DNA from: Methanothrix sp.
GTDB taxonomy: Archaea > Halobacteriota > Methanosarcinia > Methanotrichales > Methanotrichaceae
Length of the DNA stretch: 47,910 bases
NCBI RefSeq assembly: GCF_030055635.1
Contig: NZ_JASFYM010000015.1
Coordinates: 1-47,910, forward strand
Direction of reading: 5' to 3'
In this document: one piece after another, positions 25,224-33,786 of the stretch
How the letters are laid out: each line of letters begins with the position of its first letter
How positions within the stretch are numbered: position 1 is the first letter of the stretch
Notes under the pieces: generated by a model
What the model saw: the letters and a program-made list of their open reading frames with translations, nothing else
Told to the model about the DNA's origin: nothing
Database searches by the model: none
Program-made: the position numbers and the translations under genes

Positions 25224-25772
25224 TTACTTCAAAACCAGCGTCTCTCTCCCGACTTTCAGCATTGCCTCCCTGCCGGCGAGGAGCTCGACGAGTTTCAGGG
25301 CGAAGTCCATGGCTGTGCCCGGCCCCTGGCTCGTGACCACATTCCCGTCCACAACGACGCGCTCGTCCATGTACCGCGCGCAGGCAGACACCTCCTCTTT
25401 TCCGGCTGGATGGACCGTGGCCATACGGCCGCTCAGCACGCCGGCCTTCACGAGGACAGAAGGAGCGCCGCATATCGCGGCCACGTACTTGCCAGCAGTT
25501 GACATCCTCCGGACAGCGTCGAGCACGCGTTCATCTTTGCCGAGATTGATGAAACCTGGATTCCCACCTGGTAGCACTATCGCATCCGCCCTGCCGAGAT
25601 CCACATGGTCGAAGGTGGTGTCCGGAATAACCCTGACACCATGTGATCCCTGGATCGGACCGTCCCTGAGGCCGGCGACCTCTACGTCGACTCCGGCGCG
25701 CCTGAGAATATCAACCACTGTCACAAACTCAATCTCCTCAAAGCCCTCAGCAAGCGGCACCACAACCTTCAT
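25224..25772 (-). CDS. DJ-1/PfpI family protein
   Basis: The product, about 182 residues, is a DJ-1/PfpI domain with the nucleophile-elbow cysteine at about residue 101 (VAAICGAPSVLVKAG) and the conserved acidic residue in GFEEIEFVTVVDILRR. The nearest described group is DJ-1 (deglycase or chaperone) rather than the PfpI proteases. Its substrate is unknown. GGAGGTT six bases before ATG 25772 fixes the start, and the frame upstream of it is not conserved. A TATA-like TTAAATATATG on the reverse strand lies near 25806-25816. Confidence 0.87.
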   Translation of the reverse strand: MKVVVPLAEGFEEIEFVTVVDILRRAGVDVEVAGLRDGPIQGSHGVRVIPDTTFDHVDLGRADAIVLPGGNPGFINLGKDERVLDAVRRMSTAGKYVAAICGAPSVLVKAGVLSGRMATVHPAGKEEVSACARYMDERVVVDGNVVTSQGPGTAMDFALKLVELLAGREAMLKVGRETLVLK

Positions 25773-25857
25773 GGCAGAACCTCCAGATCGAATATGATGG
25801 AAGGGCACATATATTTAATGGGCGCATATTTGCAGTTTATTCCTCCCATGGGAAACC

Positions 25858-25866
25858 CTTATATTG
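25858..25866 (+). promoter_or_regulatory. TATA box of tRNA-Pro
   Basis: CTTATATTG lies about 30 bases before the first base of the tRNA gene. Confidence 0.6.
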
Positions 25867-25893
25867 CAGTCAAGCCCAAGCCAGCCTGAGTTT

Positions 25894-25966
25894 GGGGCCA
25901 TAGGGTAGCCTGGTATCCTACAGGACTGGGGGTCCTGTGACTCGCGTTCAAATCGCGATGGCCCCA
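25894..25966 (+). tRNA. tRNA-Pro (GGG)
   Basis: The acceptor GGGGCCA pairs perfectly with TGGCCCC. The anticodon arm CAGGA-CTGGGGG-TCCTG has anticodon GGG, and the T arm is TCGCG-TTCAAAT-CGCGA. The discriminator is A and no CCA is encoded. The gene is 73 bases and has no intron. Confidence 0.95.
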
Positions 25967-26142
25967 TAGGGGGACTGCTTTTTCATATGGGCTCATCGAA
26001 TTAGCGGATTGATCTTCAGAGATCCAAACTCGGCTCAATCCGGATCCACGATAATTCGCAGAGATGGGTCTGCACGGGTTTTTGCCATCAGGGTGATATA
26101 GATGCTCAAGATATCTGCCTCCACAGATGCCGTGGGAGATAC
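25967..26142. other. gap after tRNA-Pro, no gene seen
   Basis: No supported gene. The block ATAATTCGCAGAGATGGG near 26050 resembles a stretch near 11870, possibly the remnant of a repeated gene. Confidence 0.5.
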
Positions 26143-26505
26143 GTCAACTACTCCGGCCTGAAGACCGGAGCTTGTCCCTGGCGCCATGCGGAGAATCCTA
26201 CATGTCCGAGACAATAGGCCGGTTGACATCACAGGATAGAGCTCCGAAGAGCGGCGACCCTGGAGACGCTCCTGGCCTCAAATGCAGGTTTCAGCTTCCG
26301 CATTAGATGCGGATTCGGAGCGTTCCAAAATGCTTGTCATCATTCCGTGCAGGAACCGTTTCTCCGCTAAGGAGTGTCTTGTGGGGTCAGAAGGCATCTC
26401 AGGAGAAAGTAGTAGGAACAGAGATATATCTGTTTCTGGGTGGGGTACGCTCCTCCACGCCCGAATTGCAGGGTTTCCTCTACCCCTTCACCCCAGGAGG
26501 TTCTA
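26143..26505 (-). mobile_element. shortened TnpB element, derivative 1 (~363 bp)
   Basis: The left end in transposon orientation (AGAACCTCCTGGGGTGAAGG at 26504 leftwards) and right end (CAAGCTCCGG hairpin, then GTAGTTGAC) match those of the complete element at 33672-34898. On the reverse strand the part next to the right end still reads SRVAALRSSIL, then a stop, and finally QAPVFRPE and stop, the remains of a tnpB 3' end. About 90% of the element is also found at 35746-36111. It lacks a transposase and directly abuts the start codon at 26505. Confidence 0.85.
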
Positions 26506-27659
26506 TGAAGTTCGACGTTGCTGTTGTCGGTGCCTCGCCAGCAGGGCTCTCCGCTGCAGCAAGCTCTGCCCGCACCGGCGCGAGGACCGTGCTGTTTGAC
26601 AGGAATCTCGCATCGGTGCCGAACGCCAACACTGTATTCGATGGGATGGCAGCTGCTGCATCTCTGAATGTGGATCACTTCTCCATCCACCAGGTCATAG
26701 GCATGCGGCTCGTATCCCCCTCGGGACGCATTCTTGAGATAGATGCGAGAGGCCACTTTCTGGACAGGAAGAGGTTTTACGCTCATCATCTGAACTTCGC
26801 AGCAGACTGCGGAGCTGAGATCGTCGAATCAGAAGTCAGATCTGTTTCGAGATCCGCAGATGGTATGGAGCTTTCGCTCTCCTCCGGAGATGTGATCGAT
26901 GCCATGATCGTCATAGATGCTGGTGGTGTGGATTCCAGGCTTGCATCATCCATGTTCAAAACCATGCGTCATCCCGAGGACGTGGCCTGGGCTGTGGAGG
27001 TCGATGTCCGATATCCGGGCATTGGGGAGGAGTATCGATTCGAGTACTGGGTGGGGAGCATAGCACCTGGATGGAAGGCCACATTCTCTCCGGCAGGCGA
27101 CGACATGGCAACGCTGGGAGTCTTTGTGAGGCGGCATGGTAGAGATGTCCAGAGGTTTCTGGATTTGTTCATAAGGAGGTTCATCAACAGAAGGGCTGGT
27201 TCGTACCCCGGCATCGAGCGAATGGAGATCCTGGAGACCCGGCGTGGAGGAGACCCGATCGCAGCGCTCCCTGGTAGAATTGTGGATAAAGGCATCATGG
27301 TCACGGGCGGGGCTGCAGCCCAGAGCGGGCTTGCGTACTCGATGCGCGCAGGAGAGATATGCGGAGAGGTTGCAGGCAGAGCTGCACTCGCCGGGGATGC
27401 ATCCAGGAAGCGCCTCTCAGAGTACAGCAGGAGATGGTGGCGGGAGCTCGGTCCTCAGTACGTCCTGGGAAGGGCATCGCTTGAGACATTGAGATCGATG
27501 AGCGATGCGGAGATCGACAGGCTCTTTCTAGCCCTCTCCGGCCGCAATCTGCTGGTACCCGGAGGTCTGTGGAAAAAGAGCGCAAACGCATTTCTGAATG
27601 TGACAAGATCCGTGCCGGGCATGCTGCCGCGATTTCTTCTAAATCTGCTGCGCTTTTGA
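26505..27659 (+). CDS. geranylgeranyl reductase-family flavoprotein
   Basis: The 384-residue FAD-dependent oxidoreductase begins MKFDVAVVGASPAGLSAAAS with a dinucleotide-binding loop. It carries the second FAD motif near IDAGGVDSRLASS and the late GGAAAQSGLAYSMRAGEICG that contacts flavin in the GGR/UbiH group. Such enzymes saturate archaeal lipid chains or modify related isoprenoids; which one applies is not clear. The ATG at 26505 uses the last base of the neighbouring miniature element, and AGGAGG at 26494-26500 lies within that element. A frame continuing upstream to 26307 is element sequence, not gene. Confidence 0.82.
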   Translation: MKFDVAVVGASPAGLSAAASSARTGARTVLFDRNLASVPNANTVFDGMAAAASLNVDHFSIHQVIGMRLVSPSGRILEIDARGHFLDRKRFYAHHLNFAADCGAEIVESEVRSVSRSADGMELSLSSGDVIDAMIVIDAGGVDSRLASSMFKTMRHPEDVAWAVEVDVRYPGIGEEYRFEYWVGSIAPGWKATFSPAGDDMATLGVFVRRHGRDVQRFLDLFIRRFINRRAGSYPGIERMEILETRRGGDPIAALPGRIVDKGIMVTGGAAAQSGLAYSMRAGEICGEVAGRAALAGDASRKRLSEYSRRWWRELGPQYVLGRASLETLRSMSDAEIDRLFLALSGRNLLVPGGLWKKSANAFLNVTRSVPGMLPRFLLNLLRF

Positions 27660-27673
27660 GATCTCAGGAGCAC

Positions 27674-28114
27674 TCACTTCCGGCTCTGCTTCTCATCCCA
27701 CCACCCGATCTTCGCATCCGGAACGCAATCAATCCCCGGGGAGTACGGCTTTATATCGATCAGCGGCGTGCCGTTCAGAGCATCCAGACCTCTCACCCGC
27801 AGCCTCCTCCCCTCCACAGATAGCAGCTCTGCGACGCTGAATGCCACCGGATTCGGCCTATCAGGGGATCGAGTTGCGAAGACCCCATGGACACGTCCGT
27901 CATGAGGCGGCACGGCCCTGAGCCTGGTCCTGTCTGCCCTGTCCAGCCAGTACAGAACTATGAGATGCGTGCACTTGTCGAGATCCATGAGCCCCTCCTC
28001 AAACTCGGGGAAGATCTCTATCTCGCAGATCTCTCTTGAGACCCTGCCCTGATGCGGCGCCTCGGCCCTGCTGCTGAAGGGCGTGCGGATCACCCCAATG
28101 GGTCTAAGCACCAT
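27674..28114 (-). CDS. TrmO-family tRNA methyltransferase
   Basis: This small beta-barrel SAM-dependent enzyme of the TrmO (YaeB/VirR) family methylates N6-threonylcarbamoyladenosine at position 37 of some tRNAs in bacteria. Signature stretches are MVLRPIGVIRTPF, the HLIVLYWLDRADR region and HGVFATRSPDRPNPVAFSVA. I use ATG 28114, preceded by GGAGAG, giving 146 residues. Starts at 28126 and 28141 are possible. It lies 51 bases after the CooC-like gene on the same strand. Confidence 0.85.
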   Translation of the reverse strand: MVLRPIGVIRTPFSSRAEAPHQGRVSREICEIEIFPEFEEGLMDLDKCTHLIVLYWLDRADRTRLRAVPPHDGRVHGVFATRSPDRPNPVAFSVAELLSVEGRRLRVRGLDALNGTPLIDIKPYSPGIDCVPDAKIGWWDEKQSRK

Positions 28115-28165
28115 GTTGCTCTCCATCTCTCTGCTTTCCATAGTATTATCCTCACATCCTTCGAT

Positions 28166-28921
28166 TCACATAGGTTTTAACAGCCTGTCGGCGATCTCTT
28201 CCATGATCCCTGCATCTGGCAGTGCCTCGCCGGTAAGGCTTGCTCTGAAGATATCCTTTCTTTTCGGTATCACGCCGATGACTCTGTCCCTGTCGATCAT
28301 ATCCAGGATATCCTCAGAATCCTCATCGATCCTGTTCACTATGAAAAGCACATCTTTTCCAATCTTCCTGCCCATTTCAGCTATCTTCCCAGAAAGCTGT
28401 ACAGATTCGTAGCATGGATCTATGACTGCGACGATCTTATCGCAGCCGGCCTCCACTCCTCTCCCGAAGTGCTCTATTCCGGCATCTGTATCCACGATCA
28501 CATGCTCCCCATCGGTCCTGAGCTTCTCCAGAAACTCCCGGGCGAGGGCGCCCATGGGGCACGCGCACCCCTCGCCGAAGTCGTGGATCTTGCCTATCGC
28601 CACGAGCTTTATCATCTCATCTCCAACCATGACATCAGGTGGTATATCCCCCACCCGAAACTCCTCAGGAATTATGCTGAGCGCCTCTCTCCTCTCAGAT
28701 CTTATGAAACGCATCAGCCTCTCGCTTAGCGCCCTCTTTCCTCCGAGAGATTCCATGAAGTCTCTCGGCTGATCAAAGCCGAGCATCCTGTAGATGCCGA
28801 AGTTCGACTCATCGGCATCGACCACAAGAACCCTTGTGCCCCTCCTGGCAATCTCTCTTGAGAGGAGAGCTGCAACGGTGCTCTTGCCGCTCCCGCCCTT
28901 GCCGCATATCAGTATCTTCAT
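28166..28921 (-). CDS. CooC-like metal-insertion ATPase
   Basis: This 251-residue MinD/CooC-type P-loop ATPase has the deviant Walker A GKGGSGKST (residues 7-15), DADESN, and a CAC pair at residues 119-121 within GEGCACPMGALAREF. That CxC pair is the nickel or zinc site of CooC, which loads nickel into carbon monoxide dehydrogenase. An acetate-using methanogen needs this for CODH/acetyl-CoA synthase. GGAGG five bases before ATG 28921 fixes the start. It follows the substrate-binding protein gene by 19 bases, so the two are almost certainly cotranscribed. Confidence 0.9.
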   Translation of the reverse strand: MKILICGKGGSGKSTVAALLSREIARRGTRVLVVDADESNFGIYRMLGFDQPRDFMESLGGKRALSERLMRFIRSERREALSIIPEEFRVGDIPPDVMVGDEMIKLVAIGKIHDFGEGCACPMGALAREFLEKLRTDGEHVIVDTDAGIEHFGRGVEAGCDKIVAVIDPCYESVQLSGKIAEMGRKIGKDVLFIVNRIDEDSEDILDMIDRDRVIGVIPKRKDIFRASLTGEALPDAGIMEEIADRLLKPM

Positions 28922-28940
28922 ATACACCTCCAAAAAAATT

Positions 28941-30473
28941 TCAGGCCAGGAAGGCCAGCTTGTTCAGCGGGATCGGCACCCCGCTTCCCACGCCGTTCTT
29001 GGTGTAGAAGAGATCGACCTTCCCGTCATGCGCCCAGTATGTTGTTGGATAGTACAGCGGAAGCGCTGGGAGTTTCCGTGCATAGACTTCCTGTATCTCG
29101 TTCACCAGCTCTCTCCTCTTCTCCGGATCCATCTCTGCGATCTCTCTCCTCAGGAGATCACTCAGCTCCGGATCATCGTATCTGGCGCTGTTGAATCCAG
29201 CTCCCGTGATCACCTTGTTCAGTATCGCCGGATCTCCGCCCATCCCGCCATGGCCGCTGAGCGCTAGATCGAATTTCCACTCGTTGACCGCGTTATCAAG
29301 GGTCTTCGAGTCGACGCTGCGCATGTTGACCTTTATGCCCGCTGCCTCCAGGTCGTTCTTTATGAGCTCGCCAGCACGCTCGTTGCTGGATGTGACAAGA
29401 AGCTCCACCTCCAGCGTCTTTCCGTCCTTCTCGAAGAATACTCCCTTCTTCTCATAGCCCATCTCCTTCAGCAGATCTCCCGCCTTCCCCGGATCGTGGG
29501 CGTACTGCTCAACATCAGGATTGTACCACTCGCTGTCAGGCGCGAAGAGGCCGGGACTTGCGGGAACACCGTATCCACGCTGGGCTATCTCGACGAGCTT
29601 CTCCCTGTCTATGGCGTATGCAAGGGCCTGTCTGAACCTCACATCGGAGAAGGGCTCCTTCTTGTGGTTTATCATCAGCTTCGCGAGCCAGTCGTGAGCG
29701 CTCTCGAGAACGACGAAGCTGCTCCTGAGCCCATCAGCGACCTCTGGAGGCACAGAGGCTGCATCGACCTCGCCGCGCCTGAGCGCCGGGCCGGACATCT
29801 CCGCGCTCAGCTTGACAAACTTCAGCTGCTTCACCTTCGGGGCGCCCTGGTAGTAATCATCATTCGCCTCGTATAGGTAGGTTCCCTGAGCCTTGCTGTA
29901 ATCGACAAGCTTGAAGGGACCGGTGCCTGTAAGCGCCTTTGCATCCTGGAAATCCTCCGGATTTGTCACATCACTGTAGATGTGCTCCGGAAGGATCGGC
30001 AGCGTGCCTGCGACCTGGTCCAGGAAGGGCGCATACGGCTTCGTCAGGTAGATCTTCACCGTGTGATCATCGATCTTCTCGGCTCTATCCACACTGCTGC
30101 TGTCGACCCACTGGTACGGATGCTCTTTTATGTAGTTGATTGTGAAGACAACATCGTCCGCTGTGAACGCCTCCCCATCATGCCACTTCGCATTCGGATT
30201 CAGCTTGAAGAGGTACGCGTTCTCATCCTTCAGATACTCCCAGCTCTCTGCAAGCGCAGGCACGAAGCCATTCTGATCCTTCCAGACCAGGGTATCGAAG
30301 ATGAAGCTCATCCGCACGTATCCAGGACCTCTGGAGTAATGGAGATACGGCGATGGGTACCCCCAGTCCCCGGTCGTGTCCGCTATCGTGTATACCGGAA
30401 TATCCTCTGCAACTGCCGGCAGAAGGAGCGATATCAGCACGGCAGTGCAGAGGATCTTTATCCATCTGCTCAT
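28941..30473 (-). CDS. ABC-type peptide/nickel substrate-binding protein
   Basis: The 510-residue secreted protein has a signal peptide (WIKILCTAVLISLLLPAVAE) and the SBP family 5 fold of oligopeptide and nickel binders. Visible features are PALAESWEYLKDENAYLFKL, the KWHDGEAFTADDVVFTINYI signature and DVRFRQALAYAIDREKLVEI. No lipobox cysteine is present. The neighbours (CooC downstream, secreted FmdE protein upstream) suggest a metal chelate as ligand, but the fold also fits peptides. No permease or ATPase genes for it lie in the window, so partners must be encoded elsewhere. Confidence 0.88.
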   Translation of the reverse strand: MSRWIKILCTAVLISLLLPAVAEDIPVYTIADTTGDWGYPSPYLHYSRGPGYVRMSFIFDTLVWKDQNGFVPALAESWEYLKDENAYLFKLNPNAKWHDGEAFTADDVVFTINYIKEHPYQWVDSSSVDRAEKIDDHTVKIYLTKPYAPFLDQVAGTLPILPEHIYSDVTNPEDFQDAKALTGTGPFKLVDYSKAQGTYLYEANDDYYQGAPKVKQLKFVKLSAEMSGPALRRGEVDAASVPPEVADGLRSSFVVLESAHDWLAKLMINHKKEPFSDVRFRQALAYAIDREKLVEIAQRGYGVPASPGLFAPDSEWYNPDVEQYAHDPGKAGDLLKEMGYEKKGVFFEKDGKTLEVELLVTSSNERAGELIKNDLEAAGIKVNMRSVDSKTLDNAVNEWKFDLALSGHGGMGGDPAILNKVITGAGFNSARYDDPELSDLLRREIAEMDPEKRRELVNEIQEVYARKLPALPLYYPTTYWAHDGKVDLFYTKNGVGSGVPIPLNKLAFLA

Positions 30474-30585
30474 ATCCTACATCTCCTTTTTGTCATATTA
30501 GTATGAGAATTTCTCTGCATATATGAAGTCTTGTGTCATTAAATAGTATCTTTGATGCAACATCTTATAATAAATCTGGTTCAGT

Positions 30586-30624
30586 AATTCAATCTGGCGA
30601 ATAAAGTATCCGGGTTATTGAATT
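30586..30624. promoter_or_regulatory. inverted repeat ahead of the substrate-binding protein gene
   Basis: AATTCAAT at 30586-30593 and ATTGAATT at 30617-30624 form 8-bp perfect arms with a 23-base spacer, about 115-150 bases before the start codon. It is a possible operator; the spacing is loose and this may be chance. Confidence 0.3.
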
Positions 30625-30669
30625 GCATCACAAGTTACTAAATAGATGGGAGCGGTGAAGGCCTTCGCC

Positions 30670-31755
30670 TCACATCACTCCTGCAACCTTGAGGGGATGC
30701 ATGCCAGCGTTCTGGAGCTGAGCCAGCCTGTTCTGGTCGACCTGGAACCTCTTTATAACGCTCACCGCGACCTCCGGCTCATCCCAGTAGTCCATCATGC
30801 GAAGATCCATGACAAGCTTCGGCGCCCAGGTGGGTCCCTTCCAGTCCTTAGTCCCTGTGAGCTCATACATCCTGGTCCAGTTGAAGCTCAGAACCAGTGC
30901 ATCTCCCTGCTTCGCGGTATCATTCCATCTCACGAATATCCCCGCGACGTCGCTCTGGTTGTACTTCGCCTTGAGTGCGTTCTTCTCCGTATCAGTAAGA
31001 GCCATGACGAAGATGCCGCTCTTCCCGACTGTTGCATCCCAGAGGATCTGGAGCGCGTCATCCTTGCACCATGGGGGCACTGCTATCACCTTGTAGCTCT
31101 CAGCGCTGCTGTTTATCGGCAGCTCCTTCTCCACGTACTTCGCGATCATGTAACCGCTGGTGACCCCAGGGCAGAGATGATCGTGGAATGACGCAGCCTG
31201 AATGAAGTCAAAGCTGGCGTTCCTCGCCCACACATTTGAGATGCCCACAAGCGAGAACTCGTTTCCGTCGAAGATCCTCTCGTTGAACGTCCTGTTGCCC
31301 TCATCGCTGTTGTTCAGCATGTAATCGAGATCCACGTTTGCCTTTGAGATCCTGGAGAACACAGCGTCATCAGGCGCAGACCTTAGTTCCTCCGGGCGCA
31401 TCGAGAGCGCCTCTGGTTTCACCTGCAGATACAGAGCCTCTCCGTTCTCCCTGTTGAAGAAGTAGAACCAGAGCGGCTTCCAGTGGGGCCTCAGAACCTG
31501 AAAGAGGTTTCCGTCGCCCTGAGAGCATCCTGTGGTCTCTGAGAGGCCCTTCAATGCCTTCTGGGTGGTCATGCCTGAGACGATCGCATAGCCAGCATTC
31601 GTCAGAACAAGTATGTTCCCATCGCCTCTCTCGAAGGATAGCTCGCTCATAGCCTTCTCCGCAGCTTTGACACCAACCCCCTGAATCACGCCATCATCTG
31701 CAAGCGCACACGATATCAGGAGAATGGTGATGCAAATACTGCCCAAAACTCTCAT
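30670..31755 (-). CDS. secreted FmdE-domain protein
   Basis: ATG 31755 gives a 361-residue protein with a signal peptide (MRVLGSICITILLISCALAD). Its first half is an unclassified domain (ILVLTNAGYAIVSGMTTQKA, SQGDGNLFQVLRPHWKPLWF), and its second half an FmdE domain with AASFHDHLCPGVTSGYMIAK and a VPPWCKDDALQI metal cysteine. The HDHLCPG motif corresponds to HGHMCPG in the gene at 1-281. Secretion is unusual for a domain best known from cytoplasmic enzymes and suggests extracellular metal or metal-chelate capture. It precedes the substrate-binding protein gene by about 200 bases. Confidence 0.82.
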   Translation of the reverse strand: MRVLGSICITILLISCALADDGVIQGVGVKAAEKAMSELSFERGDGNILVLTNAGYAIVSGMTTQKALKGLSETTGCSQGDGNLFQVLRPHWKPLWFYFFNRENGEALYLQVKPEALSMRPEELRSAPDDAVFSRISKANVDLDYMLNNSDEGNRTFNERIFDGNEFSLVGISNVWARNASFDFIQAASFHDHLCPGVTSGYMIAKYVEKELPINSSAESYKVIAVPPWCKDDALQILWDATVGKSGIFVMALTDTEKNALKAKYNQSDVAGIFVRWNDTAKQGDALVLSFNWTRMYELTGTKDWKGPTWAPKLVMDLRMMDYWDEPEVAVSVIKRFQVDQNRLAQLQNAGMHPLKVAGVM

Positions 31756-31778
31756 CACATCATCACCGAGTTTCGTAT

Positions 31779-31808
31779 CAATATACTACTATTTAAGATT
31801 AATCTTAA
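31779..31808 (-). promoter_or_regulatory. promoter with 16-bp palindrome ahead of the secreted FmdE gene
   Basis: TTAAGATTAATCTTAA at 31793-31808 is a perfect 16-bp palindrome. A TATA-like TAGTATATTG on the reverse strand (31779-31788) lies just downstream of it, 24-33 bases before the start codon. A dimeric regulator bound at the palindrome would touch the position of the TFB recognition element. Confidence 0.5.
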
Positions 31809-31995
31809 CAATTGTAGCAAGAAATGATTATTTGGTTCTACTTTTCAGATGAAAGCTACCACCTCTGCTGTATACCTTCAATCGGTTTGTGTGCTCAGAT
31901 CATTGAGCCCGGCAGCAGGTGACATCGCAGGATTTGTGATCCTCAAGCAGCATCGATCGCCAAAGCTTTTTATGTTCCCGGAGAGACTCGCTCTC

Positions 31996-33213
31996 ATGGA
32001 GATACTCGCAGATGTTGGCGGCAGGCCCGGCATCGATTGCGGTGGCTTCTGCGCCTACTGCTACTTCAGGGGCGTGAAGCCGGTTCCGCCCTTTGGCTGC
32101 AAGCACTGTCTTCCTTTCAGGAAGGGCTGCGATTACTGCACAAGGGCCATAATCGAGGGTTACCCGGGCTTCAAGCCGCTTGATGCGGTTGTATTCGATG
32201 TCGCCCAGGCCTCTTATGGCGCCAGGCCGGACAAGGTGACCATAAGCGGTGGTGGAGACCTGAGCTGCTACCCGGATCTCCTGAAGCTCGTGAGAATTCT
32301 TGGTCAGAAGAACGTACCGGTGCATCTGGGCTACACCAGCGGCAAGGGCTTCAGGCGGGGAGATGAGGCAGATGAGCTTGTGGACGCAGGCGTCAGAGAG
32401 GTCTCATTCACCGTCTTCGCCACAGATCCCGAGCTGAGGCGCAAATACATGCATGATAAGCATCCTGAAGCAGCACTCTCGAATCTCAGGATATTCTGCG
32501 AGAGGTGTGATGTATACGCGGCAGCTGTCCTGCTGAAGGGTGTGAACGATGGAGAGGTGCTTGAGAGAACATGTCAGGATCTCGAGGATATGGGTGCAAA
32601 GGGACTGATCCTGATGAGGTTCGCAAACCATCCTGAGCAGGGATTGATACTTGGAAACGCGCCCATAATCCCCGGGCAGGATGTCCACACCGTCGAGGAG
32701 TTCAGGGATACCGTCACAGAGATGAACCGGAGGTACAGGATCAGGATAACCGGAACTCCGCTGTGGGATCCGGAGACGAAGGCGCCATTCTCCCTGGCTC
32801 ACAAAACCGATAGACTGAAATCTCTTCCGGAGCTGAGGAGATCTGCGACAATCATCACAGGATCAATAGCTGCTCCGCTGCTGGAGAGGATATTCTCCGC
32901 CCTCGGTGGAGATGTGAATGTCGTCGCCACAAAGAAGGATGTCGCATGCCTCATGACCATAGATGATCTCAAAGACATCGATCTCTCCAGGGTCAAGAGG
33001 ACTGTCGTCATTCCGGGGAGGATGCTTGCACATGAAAGGGAGGTGAAAAAGGAGCTCTCGAGGGATGGTATCGACAGGCTGATCGTGAGAGGGCCGGACA
33101 GGCTCACGGTCGATGGCGAGATGAGCATCTCCATGACAGAGGAGGAGGTCGTGGAGCTCGAGCTCGAGGCCTTCGCCGAGCTGATCGACGAGATCAACGC
33201 TCTCGGCGTGTAA
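31996..33213 (+). CDS. mmp10: methanogenesis marker 10, McrA arginine C-methyltransferase
   Basis: This radical SAM, B12-dependent methylase places the 5-C-methyl group on an arginine of McrA. The first residues MEILADVGGRPGIDCGGFCA carry the radical-SAM cluster cysteines C15, C19 and C22. A cysteine-rich segment follows at C35, C38, C45 and C48, as is typical of the family. The remainder includes a TIM-barrel core (VTISGGGDLSCYPDLLKLVR) and the C-terminal metal and cobalamin region. I start at ATG 31996 (405 residues), about 24 bases after a TATTTTTAT-like box within CAAAGCTTTTTATG. The longer frame to 31849 is not family-like. Confidence 0.93.
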   Translation: MEILADVGGRPGIDCGGFCAYCYFRGVKPVPPFGCKHCLPFRKGCDYCTRAIIEGYPGFKPLDAVVFDVAQASYGARPDKVTISGGGDLSCYPDLLKLVRILGQKNVPVHLGYTSGKGFRRGDEADELVDAGVREVSFTVFATDPELRRKYMHDKHPEAALSNLRIFCERCDVYAAAVLLKGVNDGEVLERTCQDLEDMGAKGLILMRFANHPEQGLILGNAPIIPGQDVHTVEEFRDTVTEMNRRYRIRITGTPLWDPETKAPFSLAHKTDRLKSLPELRRSATIITGSIAAPLLERIFSALGGDVNVVATKKDVACLMTIDDLKDIDLSRVKRTVVIPGRMLAHEREVKKELSRDGIDRLIVRGPDRLTVDGEMSISMTEEEVVELELEAFAELIDEINALGV

Positions 33214-33243
33214 TAAGAATCGCGAATGCGGAGAAGATCGCGG

Positions 33244-33663
33244 ATGCGAGGCATCTACACACTGATACTGGGCCTGGAGCACGGGATCAGAATAAAGGTG
33301 GGCTCGCTCGGCGAGATCATGTTTCCGGAGGGCTGCTACGCGTACACCGGCTCTGCCCGCGGCCCTGGCGGCTTCAGGCGGATAAAACGCCATATTGCCG
33401 TGATGAATGGAGAGAACGCCACGCGCCGCTGGCATATCGATTATCTTCTTCCATACGTCACTCTGAGGGATGTGATCACCACAGCAACTGATATGGATCT
33501 TGAATGTGAGGCTGCCAGGAGGATCGGCGTGAATTGCATCCCTGTGCCGCGTTTCGGATGCACCGATTGCAGATGCACGAGCCACCTGCATTACAGCTCG
33601 AGTTACACAGAGATCGTGTCCGCGTGCAGGGAAGCTCACAGAGATCTGCTTCAGGAGCTCTGA
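33244..33663 (+). CDS. DUF123 (GIY-YIG-like) protein
   Basis: The 139-residue DUF123 domain appears here as a single-domain protein. It begins MRGIYTLILGLEHGIRIKVG and includes GCYAYTGSARGPGGFRRIKR HIAVMNGENATRRWHIDYLL and a CTDCRCTSHL cysteine/histidine cluster near the end. DUF123 is distantly related to GIY-YIG nucleases and is often fused to endonuclease III, so a nucleic-acid role is likely but unproven. It follows mmp10 by about 30 bases. The left end of the TnpB transposon begins 9 bases after its stop. Confidence 0.82.
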   Translation: MRGIYTLILGLEHGIRIKVGSLGEIMFPEGCYAYTGSARGPGGFRRIKRHIAVMNGENATRRWHIDYLLPYVTLRDVITTATDMDLECEAARRIGVNCIPVPRFGCTDCRCTSHLHYSSSYTEIVSACREAHRDLLQEL

Positions 33664-33786
33664 GCCGTTCATAGAACCTCCTGGGGTGTAGGGGTAGCGG
33701 AAACCCCGCTCTTCAGGGCGGGGAGGAGCGTACCCCACCCATATGCATCGGAATATCCAAATAGTGTATGAACGTATTCTTCAATA

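Noticed and set aside
26307..26504. N-terminal extension of the flavoprotein reductase
   Set aside because: The same DNA is part of a repeated transposon derivative also present at 35746-36111, and the conserved protein begins at 26505.
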